A stretch of 64,000 bases of DNA from Podocnemis expansa (lineage: Eukaryota; Chordata; Testudines; Podocnemididae): the NCBI GenBank assembly GCA_007922195.1, contig ML681989.1, forward strand, positions 51,126,933 through 51,190,932, read 5' to 3'. Below the pieces are notes generated by a model, which was given only the letters and a program-made list of their open reading frames with translations, was not told the origin of the DNA and searched no databases. Made by a program: the position numbers and the translations under genes. Shown here piece by piece: positions 23,897 to 34,080 of the stretch (position 1 is its first letter; every line of letters begins with the position of its first letter).

Positions 23897-24150
23897 GTAA
23901 CAGTTGTTCTTCAAGATGCGTTGCATATGTCCATTCCACATTAGATGCGTGCCTTGTTCTCGGTTGCTGGAAAACTTTTTCCCTCAGTGGTACCAATCAG
24001 GGCAGCTACAGCACATTGTGTCACCACGTGCCACTGTGTGCTGGTATAAGAGGGTGGAGACAACCATAACCCTCCTTCATTCCTTTTTACTGGACAGACT
24101 CCCAACAGAGTGGGGAAAGAGGATAGTCCCTGGAATGGACCTATGTAAAC
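23897..24150 (+). mobile_element. DIRS-like 5' terminal fragment
   Basis: Starts with CAGTTGTTCTTCAAGATGCGT and GCATATGTCCATTCCACATTAG, the wording of turtle DIRS-like termini. A long Harbinger element interrupts or abuts it at 24156. Beyond the Harbinger element a CR1 fragment follows and not more DIRS, so the fragment was already truncated. Confidence 0.5.
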
Positions 24151-24488
24151 CCTATGGCCATGTCTACACAGTACTTCTATTTCTAAATAACAAGTGTTAG
24201 TTCAAAATAAAAGAAATTAGGTCTACATGACATTTTCTTATTTCGAAAGGACGGATCCCATCCTTTTGAAATAAGAAGTGCCGTTTCGGAACAGGTTAAA
24301 CCCCAATTGTTTCTAAACGGGTGTTATTTCGAAACAGTTGTTTCAAAATAACGCTAATTAGATGTGTTATTTCGAAATAACCGTTATTTCGAAATAACGC
24401 GTTTTGACCTTCTTCCCGTGGGTGCACAGCACCCACGGGAAGAAGGAAGTGCCCTGCCTTGGCAGCGTGCTGACAGACCTCTGCAGGC

Positions 24489-26037
24489 ATGTCAGCATTT
24501 GGGGCAGGAGCTGGTGAGGGCAGACGGCATGGTCCTGTGTGGACAAATGAGGAGGTCCACCAGCTCCTCTCCATCTGGCGCAGGCCAGAGATCCTTGCCA
24601 GGTTCCAGGCTAGCCATAGGAACCGGGCAGTGTATGCTGCTATAGCGGCGGAGTTGTCCACCCAGGGCCAGGAGCGCAGCACCGAACAGGTGCACTCCAA
24701 AATCAAGGCCCTGAAGCAGGACCACATGTGCACCAGGGATGTGCGTGAGCTCCAGGGGGCAGGTACACTGGTACCTGCCCCTTTTTTGAGGAGCTGCATG
24801 CATTCCTGGGGCGTGAGCCCAGTGGCCTACCTGCCCGGGCTGTGGACACCGGGCCCCACCCTAGCACTTCCTGAGGCCCAGAGGGACCGCCCAGCAGTCC
24901 TGAGGCGTCCCTGGACATTGGGGGGCCTGAAAACCAGCCACCACCACCACCAGAGGCTGAAGTAACGAGCCCGGAGATGATCCCCGCTGGCCAGGGCAGT
25001 GGCAATGAGCAGGAGGAGGAGCAGCCGGCTGCAGTGACAACCCCGGGGGACTCGGAAGAGACAGAGGAGGGGACATCCCGGTGGACATCCGGAGCCCCTG
25101 TTGGTGAGTCTCCATGCCGCATATGAGCAAGCAGGGCTAGGTCCGCCCAGGTCACGGGCAGTGACAGGGTCTGGCACAGGGACAGGCAGGGCACAGGGCC
25201 AAGGCGGGGGCTCAGAGGGCCCCCCTGGACACGGGTACCCAGGAGATGTGTGGCACCAGGGTGACAGGCCCCTGCGTGCCTGAGTTTGGTTAACACTGAT
25301 GGGTGTGACAGATGCAGCTGCATCTTGGGCAGGGTGCACAGCCTGCAGAGCAGACCACTGAGAAGTGGCCTTGGGAGACTCCCCAGAGCAACTCTTCTGG
25401 GTGGGTCCAGCTCACATGTGGGCACCACTAGGCTCTGCATCCCTCTGGGGCAATGTCCCACAGGACCCAAGTCTAGATTCCTGCTGAGAATGAGGGCGGA
25501 GCTGTGTGCTGTACACAAGCTGCACACAGGCAAGGCCAGCAGGCAGCAGGCTTTAACCCTGTGTGATGCTTCCTTCCAGCAGTTCGTGCCACCAGTAGCC
25601 AGTGGGCGTGGAGCCCAACCGGCAGCCCCGGACCAAGAAGGAGGAGGAGGAGGAGGAGGAGGGGCCCCCGGATGCGCAGCGAAGTCCTCGCCAGCCTGGA
25701 GGACTTGGGGGAGCGGGCCGAGGCATCCGCCCAGGCCTGGCAGTGAGAGCAGGCCACCTGTCAGGACGCGGCCATCCAGCTGCTGCGCCAGGGAGCCACC
25801 ACGGACGACCGCCTGATGGCGGCATTCGAGCGACAGGCTGTGGCCATGGAGCACCAGGCTGCGGCCATGGAGCGGCTTGGGACAGCAGTAGAGGATGCAG
25901 CCGCCAGTCTGCGCCGCATCGCCAACACCACGGGGCCACCGGCAGCTGGCGAAGCACCACCGCAGCGCGGGGCTCCACAGCAACCCTGGAGCCGGGGTGG
26001 TCCTGGGCAGGGCCATGCCAGACCCTCCTCCCAGTGA
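24489..26037 (+). pseudogene. Harbinger Myb/SANT-like DNA-binding protein gene (two exons), damaged
   Basis: In PIF/Harbinger elements this protein binds the transposon ends and brings in the transposase. Exon 1 (24489-25103) encodes a trihelix Myb/SANT-like domain: VWTNEEVHQLLSIWRR, then NRAVYAAIAAELSTQGQERS, then VHSKIKALKQD (residues 18-80). An acidic, proline-rich stretch follows. Donor TTG|GTGAGT at 25104 and acceptor TTCCAG at 25579 join in frame to exon 2 (25580-26037), which has an (AGG)n arginine run, then EVLASLEDLGERAEA and an alanine-rich tail with AAFERQAVAMEHQAAAMERLG. Damage: a frameshift at about 24780 and TGA stops at 24872-24874 and 25744-25746. A 437-residue frame on the opposite strand is only its antisense. 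Confidence 0.78.
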
Positions 26038-26190
26038 CCCCGATCTCCAAGTTACCTCCCCAAGCCCCAGGGACCCCTACCCCAACCCCATCTCCAAGTT
26101 GCCTCGCCTAGCCCCAGTGACCCCTACCCCAACCCCGTCTCCAAGTTGCCTCCCTGAGCCCCAGGGACCCCTACCCCCCTGTTCTTTGAA

Positions 26191-26237
26191 AATAAAAATG
26201 TTGAAACATGTTATTGGTGCGTGTGTTGTACTTTATT
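26191..26237. terminator. Paired poly(A) signals between convergent Harbinger genes
   Basis: AATAAA on the + strand (26191-26196) follows the Myb-like gene by about 150 bp. AATAAA on the - strand (26237-26232) follows the transposase gene by about 90 bp. The two hexamers are only 35 bp apart and face each other, so the transcripts would overlap at their 3' ends. Confidence 0.65.
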
Positions 26238-26327
26238 GGTGGTGCTGTAACAGTGCTGGTGGATGGGTGGGAGCTGTCTGTGGTAGAAGGGGGAAGAGGA
26301 TGGTGTGTGGTGGGGTAGGCCTGGCCT

Positions 26328-27578
26328 TCAGAGGTCCTCCTCAGTGGCAAAGCTGTCCGTGAGTGCCTCACGGACGGTGACGGCCCTTCTGGAGGCCTGC
26401 TCCCGTAGGGGCACAGGTGCAGGCTGCTCATACTGGCGCCCGATGAGCTGGGCCTCAGCCTCCCAGGCAGCTGCAATGGGCTCGCCCCACATTTCACAAA
26501 AATTATGCAGAGCCAGGCACGCGCTAATGACCTGGGTTGCTGTCTCCTCTCCAAGGTGGAGGCGGGTCAGCAGGCACCTCCAGCGGGCCTTCAGCTGTCC
26601 AAAGGCCTGCTCAATCACTTGGCGCCAGCGGTTCAGACGCTGGTTAAAAAGCTGGCGGCGAGGGTCAAGGGGCCCTGTGTAGGGGCGCATCAGCCATGGG
26701 CGGAGGGGATAGGCCATGTCTGCCATGATGAGGATGGGCACCTCTACTCCCCCAACATTGATGTTATGTGGGGGGGGGAGAAGGTGCCCACCTCCATGCC
26801 CTGGTACAAGGACGAGTTCCGGAGAACACGGGCATCATGCGCCCTCCCTGGCCAACCCACATAGCAGTTTTGGAAGACCCCCCCGGTCGTCCACAAGGGC
26901 CTGCACAATGATAGAGTAGTAGCCCTTCCTATTGTGGTACTCTGCCGCTCGGTGGTCCGGGGCCCTCACGGGGATGTGCGTGGCATCTAGTATCCCCATG
27001 CACTTCGGGAATCCCAGCGTCGCCATACCGTCCATGGTGGCCTGCAGCTCCCCCTGTGTGACAAGGCGCCACAGCAGGACTCTGTTAATGGCTCTGGTGG
27101 CTTGGCTCAGGATGACACCGATGGTGGCCCTGCCAACCCCAAACAGGTGGGCCACAGACCTGTAGGACTCCGGGGTGGCCATCTTCCATATGGCTATGGT
27201 CACTCTTTTGTTCACAGGAATGGCCAGACTCATGGCGGTGTCCCTGTGATGCAGCAGTGGGGTCAGTTCTGATACCAGCTGGTCAAAGCTGGCCCTGGCC
27301 ATCTGGTAATTACGCCTCCACTGGTCGTCATCCCAGGTTTGGAGCACTACTCACTCCCACCAATCAGTGCTAGTCTCCTGGGCCCAGACCCGGCGAGGCA
27401 CAGAAAGGGGCAGGGGAACTAGGGCAGCTCTGAGGCCCAGGGTGCTGGCAGCCTGGGGCACACCCTGACCAGCATCAGGATCCCTGAACAGTGTGTCCCC
27501 CAACAGGAGCACGCTCTGCAGACTTGCAGTGTGCCTACTGGTCACACGACGAAGGCTAGGCAGCCGAGCAGCGTCCAT
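26328..27578 (-). pseudogene. Harbinger (HARBI1-like) DDE transposase gene, damaged
   Basis: This nuclease cuts and joins the transposon ends. On the minus strand the reading starts at ATG 27578, runs through an N-terminal part ending STDWWE, and meets a TGA (27350-27348) just before LQTWDDDQWRRN. It then continues to about 26840. A helix-turn-helix-like SYRSVAHLFGVGRATIGVIL is followed by the first catalytic Asp in GILDATHIPV. A frameshift follows near 26860. The 26741-26328 frame has the second Asp (MADMAYPL) and the Glu (VIEQAFGQLKARWRCLL), 36 residues apart. All three DDE residues therefore survive, split over frames by one stop and one or more frameshifts. Host HARBI1 is excluded because the gene sits inside transposon ends. 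Confidence 0.85.
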
Positions 27579-27902
27579 CTCTGTTGCTTGCAGAGTCCTG
27601 CTAGCCAGAATGGACAGGGAAGTGAGGTAGGGGCCAGCTTTTATGGGATTGGCTACCAACATGGCTGCCGACATGGCCCAGGGAGGCGGCCATGTTGCCA
27701 CACCTCCCATGGTGCCCTGCCCCTGAAGCAAAATAGCAAGTCCACTGTGTGGACATGCTATTTTGTTTCCAGCTTTTCCCCTTATTTCACCTAGATTTGT
27801 CGTTATTTCGCTTCCGGTTAGTTCGAAATAACGTTCTTATTTCGAAATAAGTTATTTCAAAATAAGTTATTTTGAAATAACGGGCTACGTGTAGACATAG
27901 CC

Positions 27903-28560
27903 TATGATTCTATGGCTGGGAAGCTGGATATGAGTCAACAATGTGCTCTTGTTGCCAAAAAAGCCAATGGCATATTGGGGTGCATCAGTAGGAGTGTTGC
28001 CAGGAGATCAAGGGATGTGTTTGTTCCCCTCTATTTGGCACTGGTGAGGCTGCATCTGGAATACCGTGTCCAGTTTGGGGCTCCACACTACAGAAAGGAT
28101 GCTGACAAATTAGAAAGAGGCCAGCAGAGGGCAACAAAAATGATTAGGGGGTTGTGGCACAAGACTTCTGAGGAAAGATCGAAGGAACTAGGCTTATTTA
28201 GTCTTCAGAAGAGAAGATTGAGGGGGGATTTGATAGCAACCTTCAACTACCTGAAAGGATGCTCCAAAGAAGAGGGAGCTAAGCTGTTCTCAGTCGTAAC
28301 AGAGGACAGAACAAGGAGCAATGGTTTCAAGGTGCAAGTGGTGCAGTCAGGGTTGAACATTAGGAAAAAGTTTCCAGCCAGGAGGGTGGTGGAGCACTGG
28401 AATGGGTTGCCTAGGGATGTGGTGGAATCTCCATCTTTGTAAACATTTAAGGCCCAGTCAGACAAAACCCTGGCTGGGAGTGGTCTTGTTTTTAGCGGGG
28501 GGTTGGACTAGATGACCTCATGATGTCCCTTCCAATCTTATGATTCCATGATTCTATGAC
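27903..28560 (+). mobile_element. CR1 LINE 3' fragment with ORF2 C-terminus
   Basis: 27912-28442 is open and encodes the C-terminal region: [20 protein letters not shown], then [24 protein letters not shown], then [16 protein letters not shown] 3' UTR follows with TTGGACTAGATGACCTC and the terminal 'atgattccatgattctatg' repeats. The fragment is 5'-truncated and begins directly at the Harbinger element's right flank. The open frame is a surviving remnant, not a gene. Confidence 0.9.
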
Positions 28561-29068
28561 CTGGTATTGTGTCCAGTTCTAGGTGCCTCATTTCAGGAAA
28601 GACATGGAGAACAGAGAAGAGGAACATGAATGATTGAAGGTCTAAAACACCTGACTTATGAGGGAAGATTGAAAGAACTGGGTTTGTTTAGTCTGGAAAA
28701 GAGGAAACTGAGAGGGAACATGGTATCAGTTTTCAAGGACCTAAAAGGTTGTTACAAGGAGAAGGGAGAAAAATTATTCTCCTTAACCACTGATGATAGG
28801 ACAAGAAGCAATGGGCTTAAATTAGAGAAAGGGAAGTTTAGGTTGCACATTAGGAAAAATTCCTAACTTTCAGGGTGATTAACCACTGGAATAAGGGTTG
28901 GGAGAATCCCTAGGGAGGTTGTGGAATCTCTGTCATTGTAAATTTTTAGGAGCCAGTTAGAGAAACACCTGTCAGGGATGGTTTAAGATGGTACTTGGCC
29001 CTGCCATGAGTGCAAGGTTCTAGACTCAATAACCTCTCATGGTCCCCTCCAGTTTCTATGATTCTATG
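28561..29068 (+). mobile_element. Second CR1 3' fragment
   Basis: Encodes (28630-28866) [26 protein letters not shown] and then DDRTRSNG, the same C-terminal region as the previous fragment but more diverged. It ends with 'tttctatgattctatga'. It stands in tandem with the preceding fragment and in the same orientation. Confidence 0.85.
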
Positions 29069-29294
29069 AAAACGTCTCAAAGAACCAGAGTTCCAGGAAG
29101 GTAGGTAACCAATTTTTTCTCGAATCCTTCCACATCACTGATGGTGATTTACAAACAGACAAACACTGAGGTGGGTTCAGAGTCTATCTGAACAGTGATT
29201 ATCGGACAACCTATCTAAAATTGGCATTGTCTCTGGACTGATGGGAAATGGCATAATGACAATAACCAAGTCAGTACTTTGAAATGTCTGTGAT

Positions 29295-29877
29295 CAGGCC
29301 CAAATTAAGGGGCCTTGGGGTCCTGGGCTGCCCCACCACTGCCCCCCTGTCTGGGACCCCAAACCCCCATCACTGTGGGGGCCCTGACCTGGGCCAGTGC
29401 CAGGCAGGGTCAGAGGCTGTGTTCCTGCAGTGGACCAGCTGATCTGCCTCCATGGGTGAGGTGTGCCAGCCCTGTTTGGTGTGCTCTGTTCTGTTCCAGG
29501 GCCAGGACCAGCACAAGCTGATGCACAGTACAGCCTCTGGTCCAGCCCTTCAGGGCCACATGTTCTGGAAGGCTGTGCTGGAGCTGCACACATGCCAGCT
29601 GGCCCATACCCCACCTCTGGAGTGGAGCAAACACGGGTGGCCTACCCCACCTCTTGGAGCAGACAAGCGGTCCATGGGTGGGGCGGGAGTGCACATTGGG
29701 GCCTCTGGCCCAGGCACTCCTCAGTGTCAGCACTCCCGGCAGGGCAGGGGTCTTCCCAGAGCCCACCCCTGCAGTGTGGAGGCTGAGACGGGGCCAGATT
29801 AACACGAGATGTAGGCCCCCCTTCAGGCCAAGGCTAAGGGCTTCGGCCCCTATAGCCCATGCATTAATCCAGCCCTG
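29295..29877. mobile_element. Non-autonomous hAT element, GC-rich, perfect target duplication
   Basis: Ends CAGGCCCAAATTAA and CAGGGCTGGATTAA (complement of right end) are inverted repeats. The 8-bp flanks TCTGTGAT (29287-29294 and 29878-29885) are identical. The interior is GC-rich and gives long spurious frames on both strands. A related, reversed element is at 35542-35808. Confidence 0.88.
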
Positions 29878-29885
29878 TCTGTGAT

Positions 29886-30072
29886 CAGTACTTGTGCTAA
29901 GAAAGCTGCTGAAGTTGCTTGGACTCAGATAGAATACACCCATATTCTAACTGGTGGGGTTATGTTAGCTAATTAGTAGCACGCACATGAATGATCTAGA
30001 AAAAGATTATCTGAATAGAAAGTGGTTAACCCCAGCTCCATTCACAACAAACAGCTGTGTGGAGGATCTAAG
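29886..30072. other. Unassigned sequence
   Basis: Short AT-rich stretch between two hAT elements; nothing recognisable. Confidence 0.4.
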
Positions 30073-30074
30073 TC

Positions 30075-30380
30075 AGGGGTTGGCAACCCAAAAGATAAGA
30101 GCCATTTTTGAAAATTCCTTCAATAATCGAGTGTTTTGCAAGCCACAATAGGTGTAGCTTCCTGGTGGGGAAGATGGGAGCTGGACCAGGATGCCTTCCA
30201 CAGCATCCCCTGATGGGGGATCTGGAACCAGGAGTGGTCCCCCCAGAGGATCCTCCTGTGGCCAGGGGAGCCTGGGGCCTGGTGTGGCTGACCTGCAGAG
30301 TCTGTGGGTGGCCAGGGTGGCCCATAGCCAGGAGTGGGCCACCCACAGAGTCTGTTGGTGGCGGGCAGGGATTTCCCTAA
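30075..30380 (+). mobile_element. hAT-like element related to 44124-44338
   Basis: Begins TCAGGGGTTGGCAACCC and shares 'gaaaattccttcaataatcgagtgtttt' words and 'gtgtagcttcctggt' with the element at 44124-44338. The right end was not found. Confidence 0.55.
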
Positions 30381-31160
30381 CATCCAGCTTAGACCACCCC
30401 AACTTTCCTAACCACTCCCCACCCCCGCCAGTTGTCAGCTAGCTAGTTACATAGTTTTTTACCAATTTAGTCATTGGTTGGAAATGACTGGTCTGAACTG
30501 AACTCACTAAGATGTAAGGAAAGCAAACAATAAGTTTGATGGCACTTTGGCAAATTTAAGGAGGTTCAGATGCCACATCAGATTGCTTCTCAGTTGCAGG
30601 GATGTGGGGGAAAGGGACAGACATTTACTTGATGTTATGGGCTCTCCCTTACAAGAAGTATCCGATTAGCAATCAGCTCTATCTTTTAACAAGTATCAGG
30701 CTGGTCAAATAGTGCTTGTCCTTCTTAAAAGACTCTGTACAGAGTTTTCTATTATTTTAAGTGACCATTATACCTGAAATCACAGATAATCAGGTTGGTC
30801 TAAGTGCTAGTGCTTAGACTTGGAGTGTGGGAAAGTACCCATACTTTGTGGAGACTAGAGACTTCCAGCCTGCATCAGCTTAAGTTTCCCCACTGAGACC
30901 TAAAATCACAGAAGTCAAATCACGTAAAGTGTGGAGAAGGAGACTATATCTGCAACAAAGGTGGTTGAGTGAAGAACAACAGGACCAACAACTGGAGGAA
31001 CAAGCAAGGTGCTGCTACTGCCTTTGTCCCTCTTTTCCCTGGAAGGTGAACTCTTGTGAAAATACCTCTGAACTGTGGATCTCCCTCCAGTACTGACAAG
31101 GAGGACAAGGTGCATGAGGTAAGGAGAAGGGAGAGGAGCACATTAAAGGAACATTTGCTT
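30381..31160. other. Unassigned intergenic sequence
   Basis: No open frame, repeat family or regulatory pattern recognised. Confidence 0.4.
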
Positions 31161-31163
31161 GTT

Positions 31164-31235
31164 AAACAAACAAGGAGTCTAGCAGCACTTTTAAAGACTA
31201 ACAAATTTATTATCTCACTGTGTTCTAGTGATTTT
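31164..31235 (+). repeat. Truncated SINE
   Basis: Contains AAACAAACAAGGAGTCTAGC and AAAGACTAACAAATTTATTAT, the middle part of the tortoise-type SINE. The head and the 3' half are missing. Confidence 0.65.
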
Positions 31236-31407
31236 GCTCCAGAATGCTAGATTTGTGACTGGGAAACATATATTTCCTAGTAGGCCAAGATTTTAAAAAT
31301 GCATTATTTGCCACGGTCATTATCTCACATCATCACTACCTTGAGAGGTGATTATCCTGGATATTTTCTGTAATAAAAAAATTATGTTTTAATTAATTTT
31401 TATGTAA

Positions 31408-32345
31408 GAACATTAGAATGGTAATATTGGATCAGAGCTATGACCATCTAGCCCAGTTCCAAAGGGATAGCCAGGTTAGTCTAGTTCAGCAAAACAAGGA
31501 AGCAGTCCTGTGGCACTTAAAGACTAACAAATTTATTTATCACATGAGCTTTCATAGGAGATAATCCCACTTTGTCAGATACCTGTCTTCTGACAGTGGC
31601 CAATGGCACGTGCTTCAGAGGGAACAAACTGAACAGGAAGTCATGGAGCTATCCATCTCTTGACATCTAGTCTCACCTTCCAGCAAAAAGAGACTAGGAA
31701 CATTTCAGAGCATGGTGTTGTATCTATCCCTGCCCACCCCAATTAATACCATTGATGGACCTATTTTCTTTAAACTTACCTAATTGTTTTTTGAACCTTG
31801 GTATAGTCTTGGCTTTCACAACTTCTTCAGGCAAAGAGTTAAACAGGTTAACTGTGTGTTATGGGAAGAAATACTTCCTTCTGTTTGTTTTACCCTAGTG
31901 CCCATTAATTGCATTGGGGAATACCAAATTATTGCGTTACATGAAATATTAAATAGCATTTCCATGTTCACTTTCTCCATATCAGTCAAAATTTTATAGA
32001 ACTCTGTATCTACCCTTAGTCATTTCTTTTCCAAACCAAAAAGTCCCAGTTTTATTAAGGTCTTCTCAGATAGAAGCTGTGCAATACTCCTAATCATTTT
32101 AATTGCCTTACTCTGTACACTTCCAATTCAAATATATATATTTTTGAGATCGGGCAACCAGATCTGCCTGCCATATTCAAGATGTGGGAGTACCCTGAAT
32201 TTATACAGTGGCATTATGATATTTTCTGTCTTATTAAATCCATTTCCTTTCCTAATTGTTCCTTCCTAACATGCCATTAGCTTTCGTGCACACACTCTGA
32301 ACAGAATTTTTCAGAGAACTACCCACAGTAGACTCCAGCATCTGG
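31408..32345 (-). mobile_element. CR1 LINE 3' fragment, antisense, split by a SINE
   Basis: On the minus strand it reads from the ORF2 C-terminus (KANGMLG around 32255-32285) to the CR1 3' UTR ending near 31408. It is interrupted at 31461-31580 by a SINE; 'tagcccagt' on the left resumes as 'acctgtcttctgacagtgg' on the right. It is old, with many substitutions. Confidence 0.8.
31461..31580 (+). repeat. SINE inserted in the antisense CR1
   Basis: It has the tRNA-derived head (AAAGGGATAGCCAGGTTAGTCTAG), the AAGACTAACAAATTTATTTATC middle and the CCCACTTTGTCAGATAC end. It is one of the more complete copies in the window. Confidence 0.8.
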
Positions 32346-32521
32346 TGAGACTTTCTCACATGTTCAGGGGTTAACTGATCGTCATATTTTGAGTCAGAAT
32401 TCGGGAAGAAATTTTCCCCCAGGGCAGATTGGCAAGAGCTGTGAGGGTTTTTCATTTTCCTCTGTAGCACAGAGCATGAGATGGCTCACTTGCTGGTGGA
32501 TTCTCTGTATTTTAAAGTCTT
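32346..32521 (+). mobile_element. CR1 3' UTR fragment, sense
   Basis: It matches 15955-16115 of the large CR1, with shared words such as TTAACTGATCG, GGAAGAAATTTTCCCCCAGG and TTCTCTGTATTTTAAAGTCT. It abuts the antisense CR1 fragment and is cut on the right by a MITE at 32523. Confidence 0.75.
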
Positions 32522-32522
32522 A

Positions 32523-32778
32523 GGCTGTGTTCACACAGCCTCCTTATTTCGAAACAACAGAGGTTGTTTCGAAATAAGGTTTCAGCTGTTCACACGACGC
32601 ACGGTTGTTTCGAAACAAGTAAAACCTAGTCCGTGGGCGAAACGACGTTGTTTCGCAACGGTTGTTTCGAAACAACGCCGTGCAAAGGTGTTGTTTCGGA
32701 ACAAGATGTTCCGAAACAACAGTTCAAGGCGTGCCCCCTCAGCACCCGGGCCAGGGGACACCCCTCAGCACCCTGGCT
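32523..32778. mobile_element. Harbinger MITE, left part, running into the assembly gap
   Basis: Begins GGCTGTGTTCACACAG and continues with CTTATTTCGAAACAAC and GTTGTTTCGAAACAAC palindromes, as in the 16262 copy. From about 32725 it becomes C-rich. The right terminus is absent before the gap and is not visible after it. Confidence 0.7.
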
Positions 32779-33178
32779 NNNNNNNNNNNNNNNNNNNNNN
32801 NNNNNNNNNNNNNNNNNNNNNNNNNNNNNNNNNNNNNNNNNNNNNNNNNNNNNNNNNNNNNNNNNNNNNNNNNNNNNNNNNNNNNNNNNNNNNNNNNNNN
32901 NNNNNNNNNNNNNNNNNNNNNNNNNNNNNNNNNNNNNNNNNNNNNNNNNNNNNNNNNNNNNNNNNNNNNNNNNNNNNNNNNNNNNNNNNNNNNNNNNNNN
33001 NNNNNNNNNNNNNNNNNNNNNNNNNNNNNNNNNNNNNNNNNNNNNNNNNNNNNNNNNNNNNNNNNNNNNNNNNNNNNNNNNNNNNNNNNNNNNNNNNNNN
33101 NNNNNNNNNNNNNNNNNNNNNNNNNNNNNNNNNNNNNNNNNNNNNNNNNNNNNNNNNNNNNNNNNNNNNNNNNNNNNN
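32779..33178. other. Assembly gap of 400 N
   Basis: Exactly 400 undetermined bases. Open frames that span this block are artefacts. The palindromic MITE on its left and the GT-rich repeat on its right are plausible causes of the break. Confidence 0.99.
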
Positions 33179-33850
33179 GGGGGGTCTGTCTGAGGGTGTG
33201 GATGGGTGTGGCTCTGTGTGTGTGTGTGGCTGTGTCTGGGTTTGGGTATTGGGGTAGGGGGTGGGTTCTGGGGATGGGTATTGGAGGGCCCACCCATGTG
33301 GGTGGGTTCCAGGGCTCACCAAATTATACTTTAACCCCTGCCAGTAGCCAACTTTGTGTGATAATCTAAGAAAATGGTCATTCATGCACCATTTTTCCGT
33401 TTTTGGTATGGTGCAATATAGCCCCTGTTCACCACCAGTCTCACACCTCATTGGCCTTCACCCCCTCCCCCAAATCCAACACCCCCCCCAATTTCAATTC
33501 CTGGGGAGAACCCTGGTACAATATATTTGTGAGCATAATAAATTACTAGAAATAGCTGCATTTTTAATACCCCTTGATATCCAAGTTTGACTCCTGTCAG
33601 CTGTAGGGTATGTTAAAAATTTTTAAATCAGCTTGCTTACATGGTGGTCTGCAAAAGTTTTCAGTGATGATGTGCTGGTCCACATAAAGGAAAAGGCTGG
33701 GAACTGCTGAAGTGGGGGGGACATGCAGCATGACTTCACAACTGCCAAGGATTTGGCTTGTCCTAGGGTTCCAAGCTATTAGCTGTGCAGCAGAGACAAA
33801 ACTTGAAAGCCATTTTGAGCATGCCTGTCTGTAGGTATTCTATGTTGCCT
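33179..33850. other. GT-rich stretch and unassigned sequence, with a hAT-like relic
   Basis: 33179-33300 is dominated by GT and GGGT words. About 33640-33705 contains 'ctgcaaaagttttcagtgatg' and 'ggctgggaactgctg', which looks like a hAT-type relic. Nothing else recognised. Confidence 0.4.
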
Positions 33851-33854
33851 ACAA

Positions 33855-33935
33855 CAGGGGTGCTCAAAGTTGTTGGCCTGAGGGCCCCATCCAAGGTATG
33901 GCTGCTCTAGGTGGGCCACAGATGAGGAGGTGGGG
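33855..33935. mobile_element. hAT-like 5' fragment
   Basis: Begins CAGGGGTGCTCAAAGTTG and continues with 'ggcctgagggcccc' and 'gtgggccacag', a typical hAT MITE start. The opposite end is not found. Confidence 0.5.
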
Positions 33936-33991
33936 TTTGGAGGGAGGGAATGGCCAGTGCACCATGTGGTGAGAGGGGACACAGCTAGGAT

Positions 33992-34080
33992 GGGGAGTTT
34001 TTAAAGACTAACAAATGTATTTATCACATAAGCTTTTGTGTGCACAGCCCCACTGTATGAGATGCATGAAATGGAGACTG
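33992..34080 (+). repeat. Degraded SINE
   Basis: AAAGACTAACAAATGTATTTATC, then CATAAGCTTTTGTG and CCCACTGTATGAGATGCA correspond to the SINE middle and end. The head is lost. Confidence 0.7.

Larger units (their letters stand above)
24156..27902. mobile_element. Long Harbinger element with both genes and subterminal palindromes (3747 bp)
   Basis: Termini GGCCATGTCTACAC (left) and GGCTATGTCTACAC (complement of right end) are inverted repeats. Both flanks read CTAT (24152-24155 and 27902-27905), so the duplication is TAT or CTA. Next to each end lie chains of TTATTTCGAAATAA-type palindromes (24180-24410 and 27790-27890). Inside are a + strand Myb/SANT-like gene and a - strand DDE transposase gene, converging on paired poly(A) signals. 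This is the gene content of an autonomous Harbinger/PIF element. Both genes are damaged, mostly by TGA stops and frameshifts. Confidence 0.88.

Noticed and set aside
24703..26016. The longest open frame in the window (437 codons, minus strand)
   Set aside because: It is antisense to the Myb-like gene of the Harbinger element, is low-complexity (Ser/Pro/Leu/Gly) and has no recognisable domain; GC richness explains its length.
26328..27578. A copy of the host gene HARBI1
   Set aside because: It lies inside Harbinger terminal repeats, carries a stop and a frameshift and is next to the element's own Myb-like gene.
27912..28442. A 176-codon frame that could be called a host gene
   Set aside because: It is the C-terminal part of CR1 ORF2 followed by a CR1 3' UTR and terminal repeats.
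32481..33451. Several open frames on both strands of 180-260 codons
   Set aside because: They run through the 400-N gap and are open only because N gives no stop.
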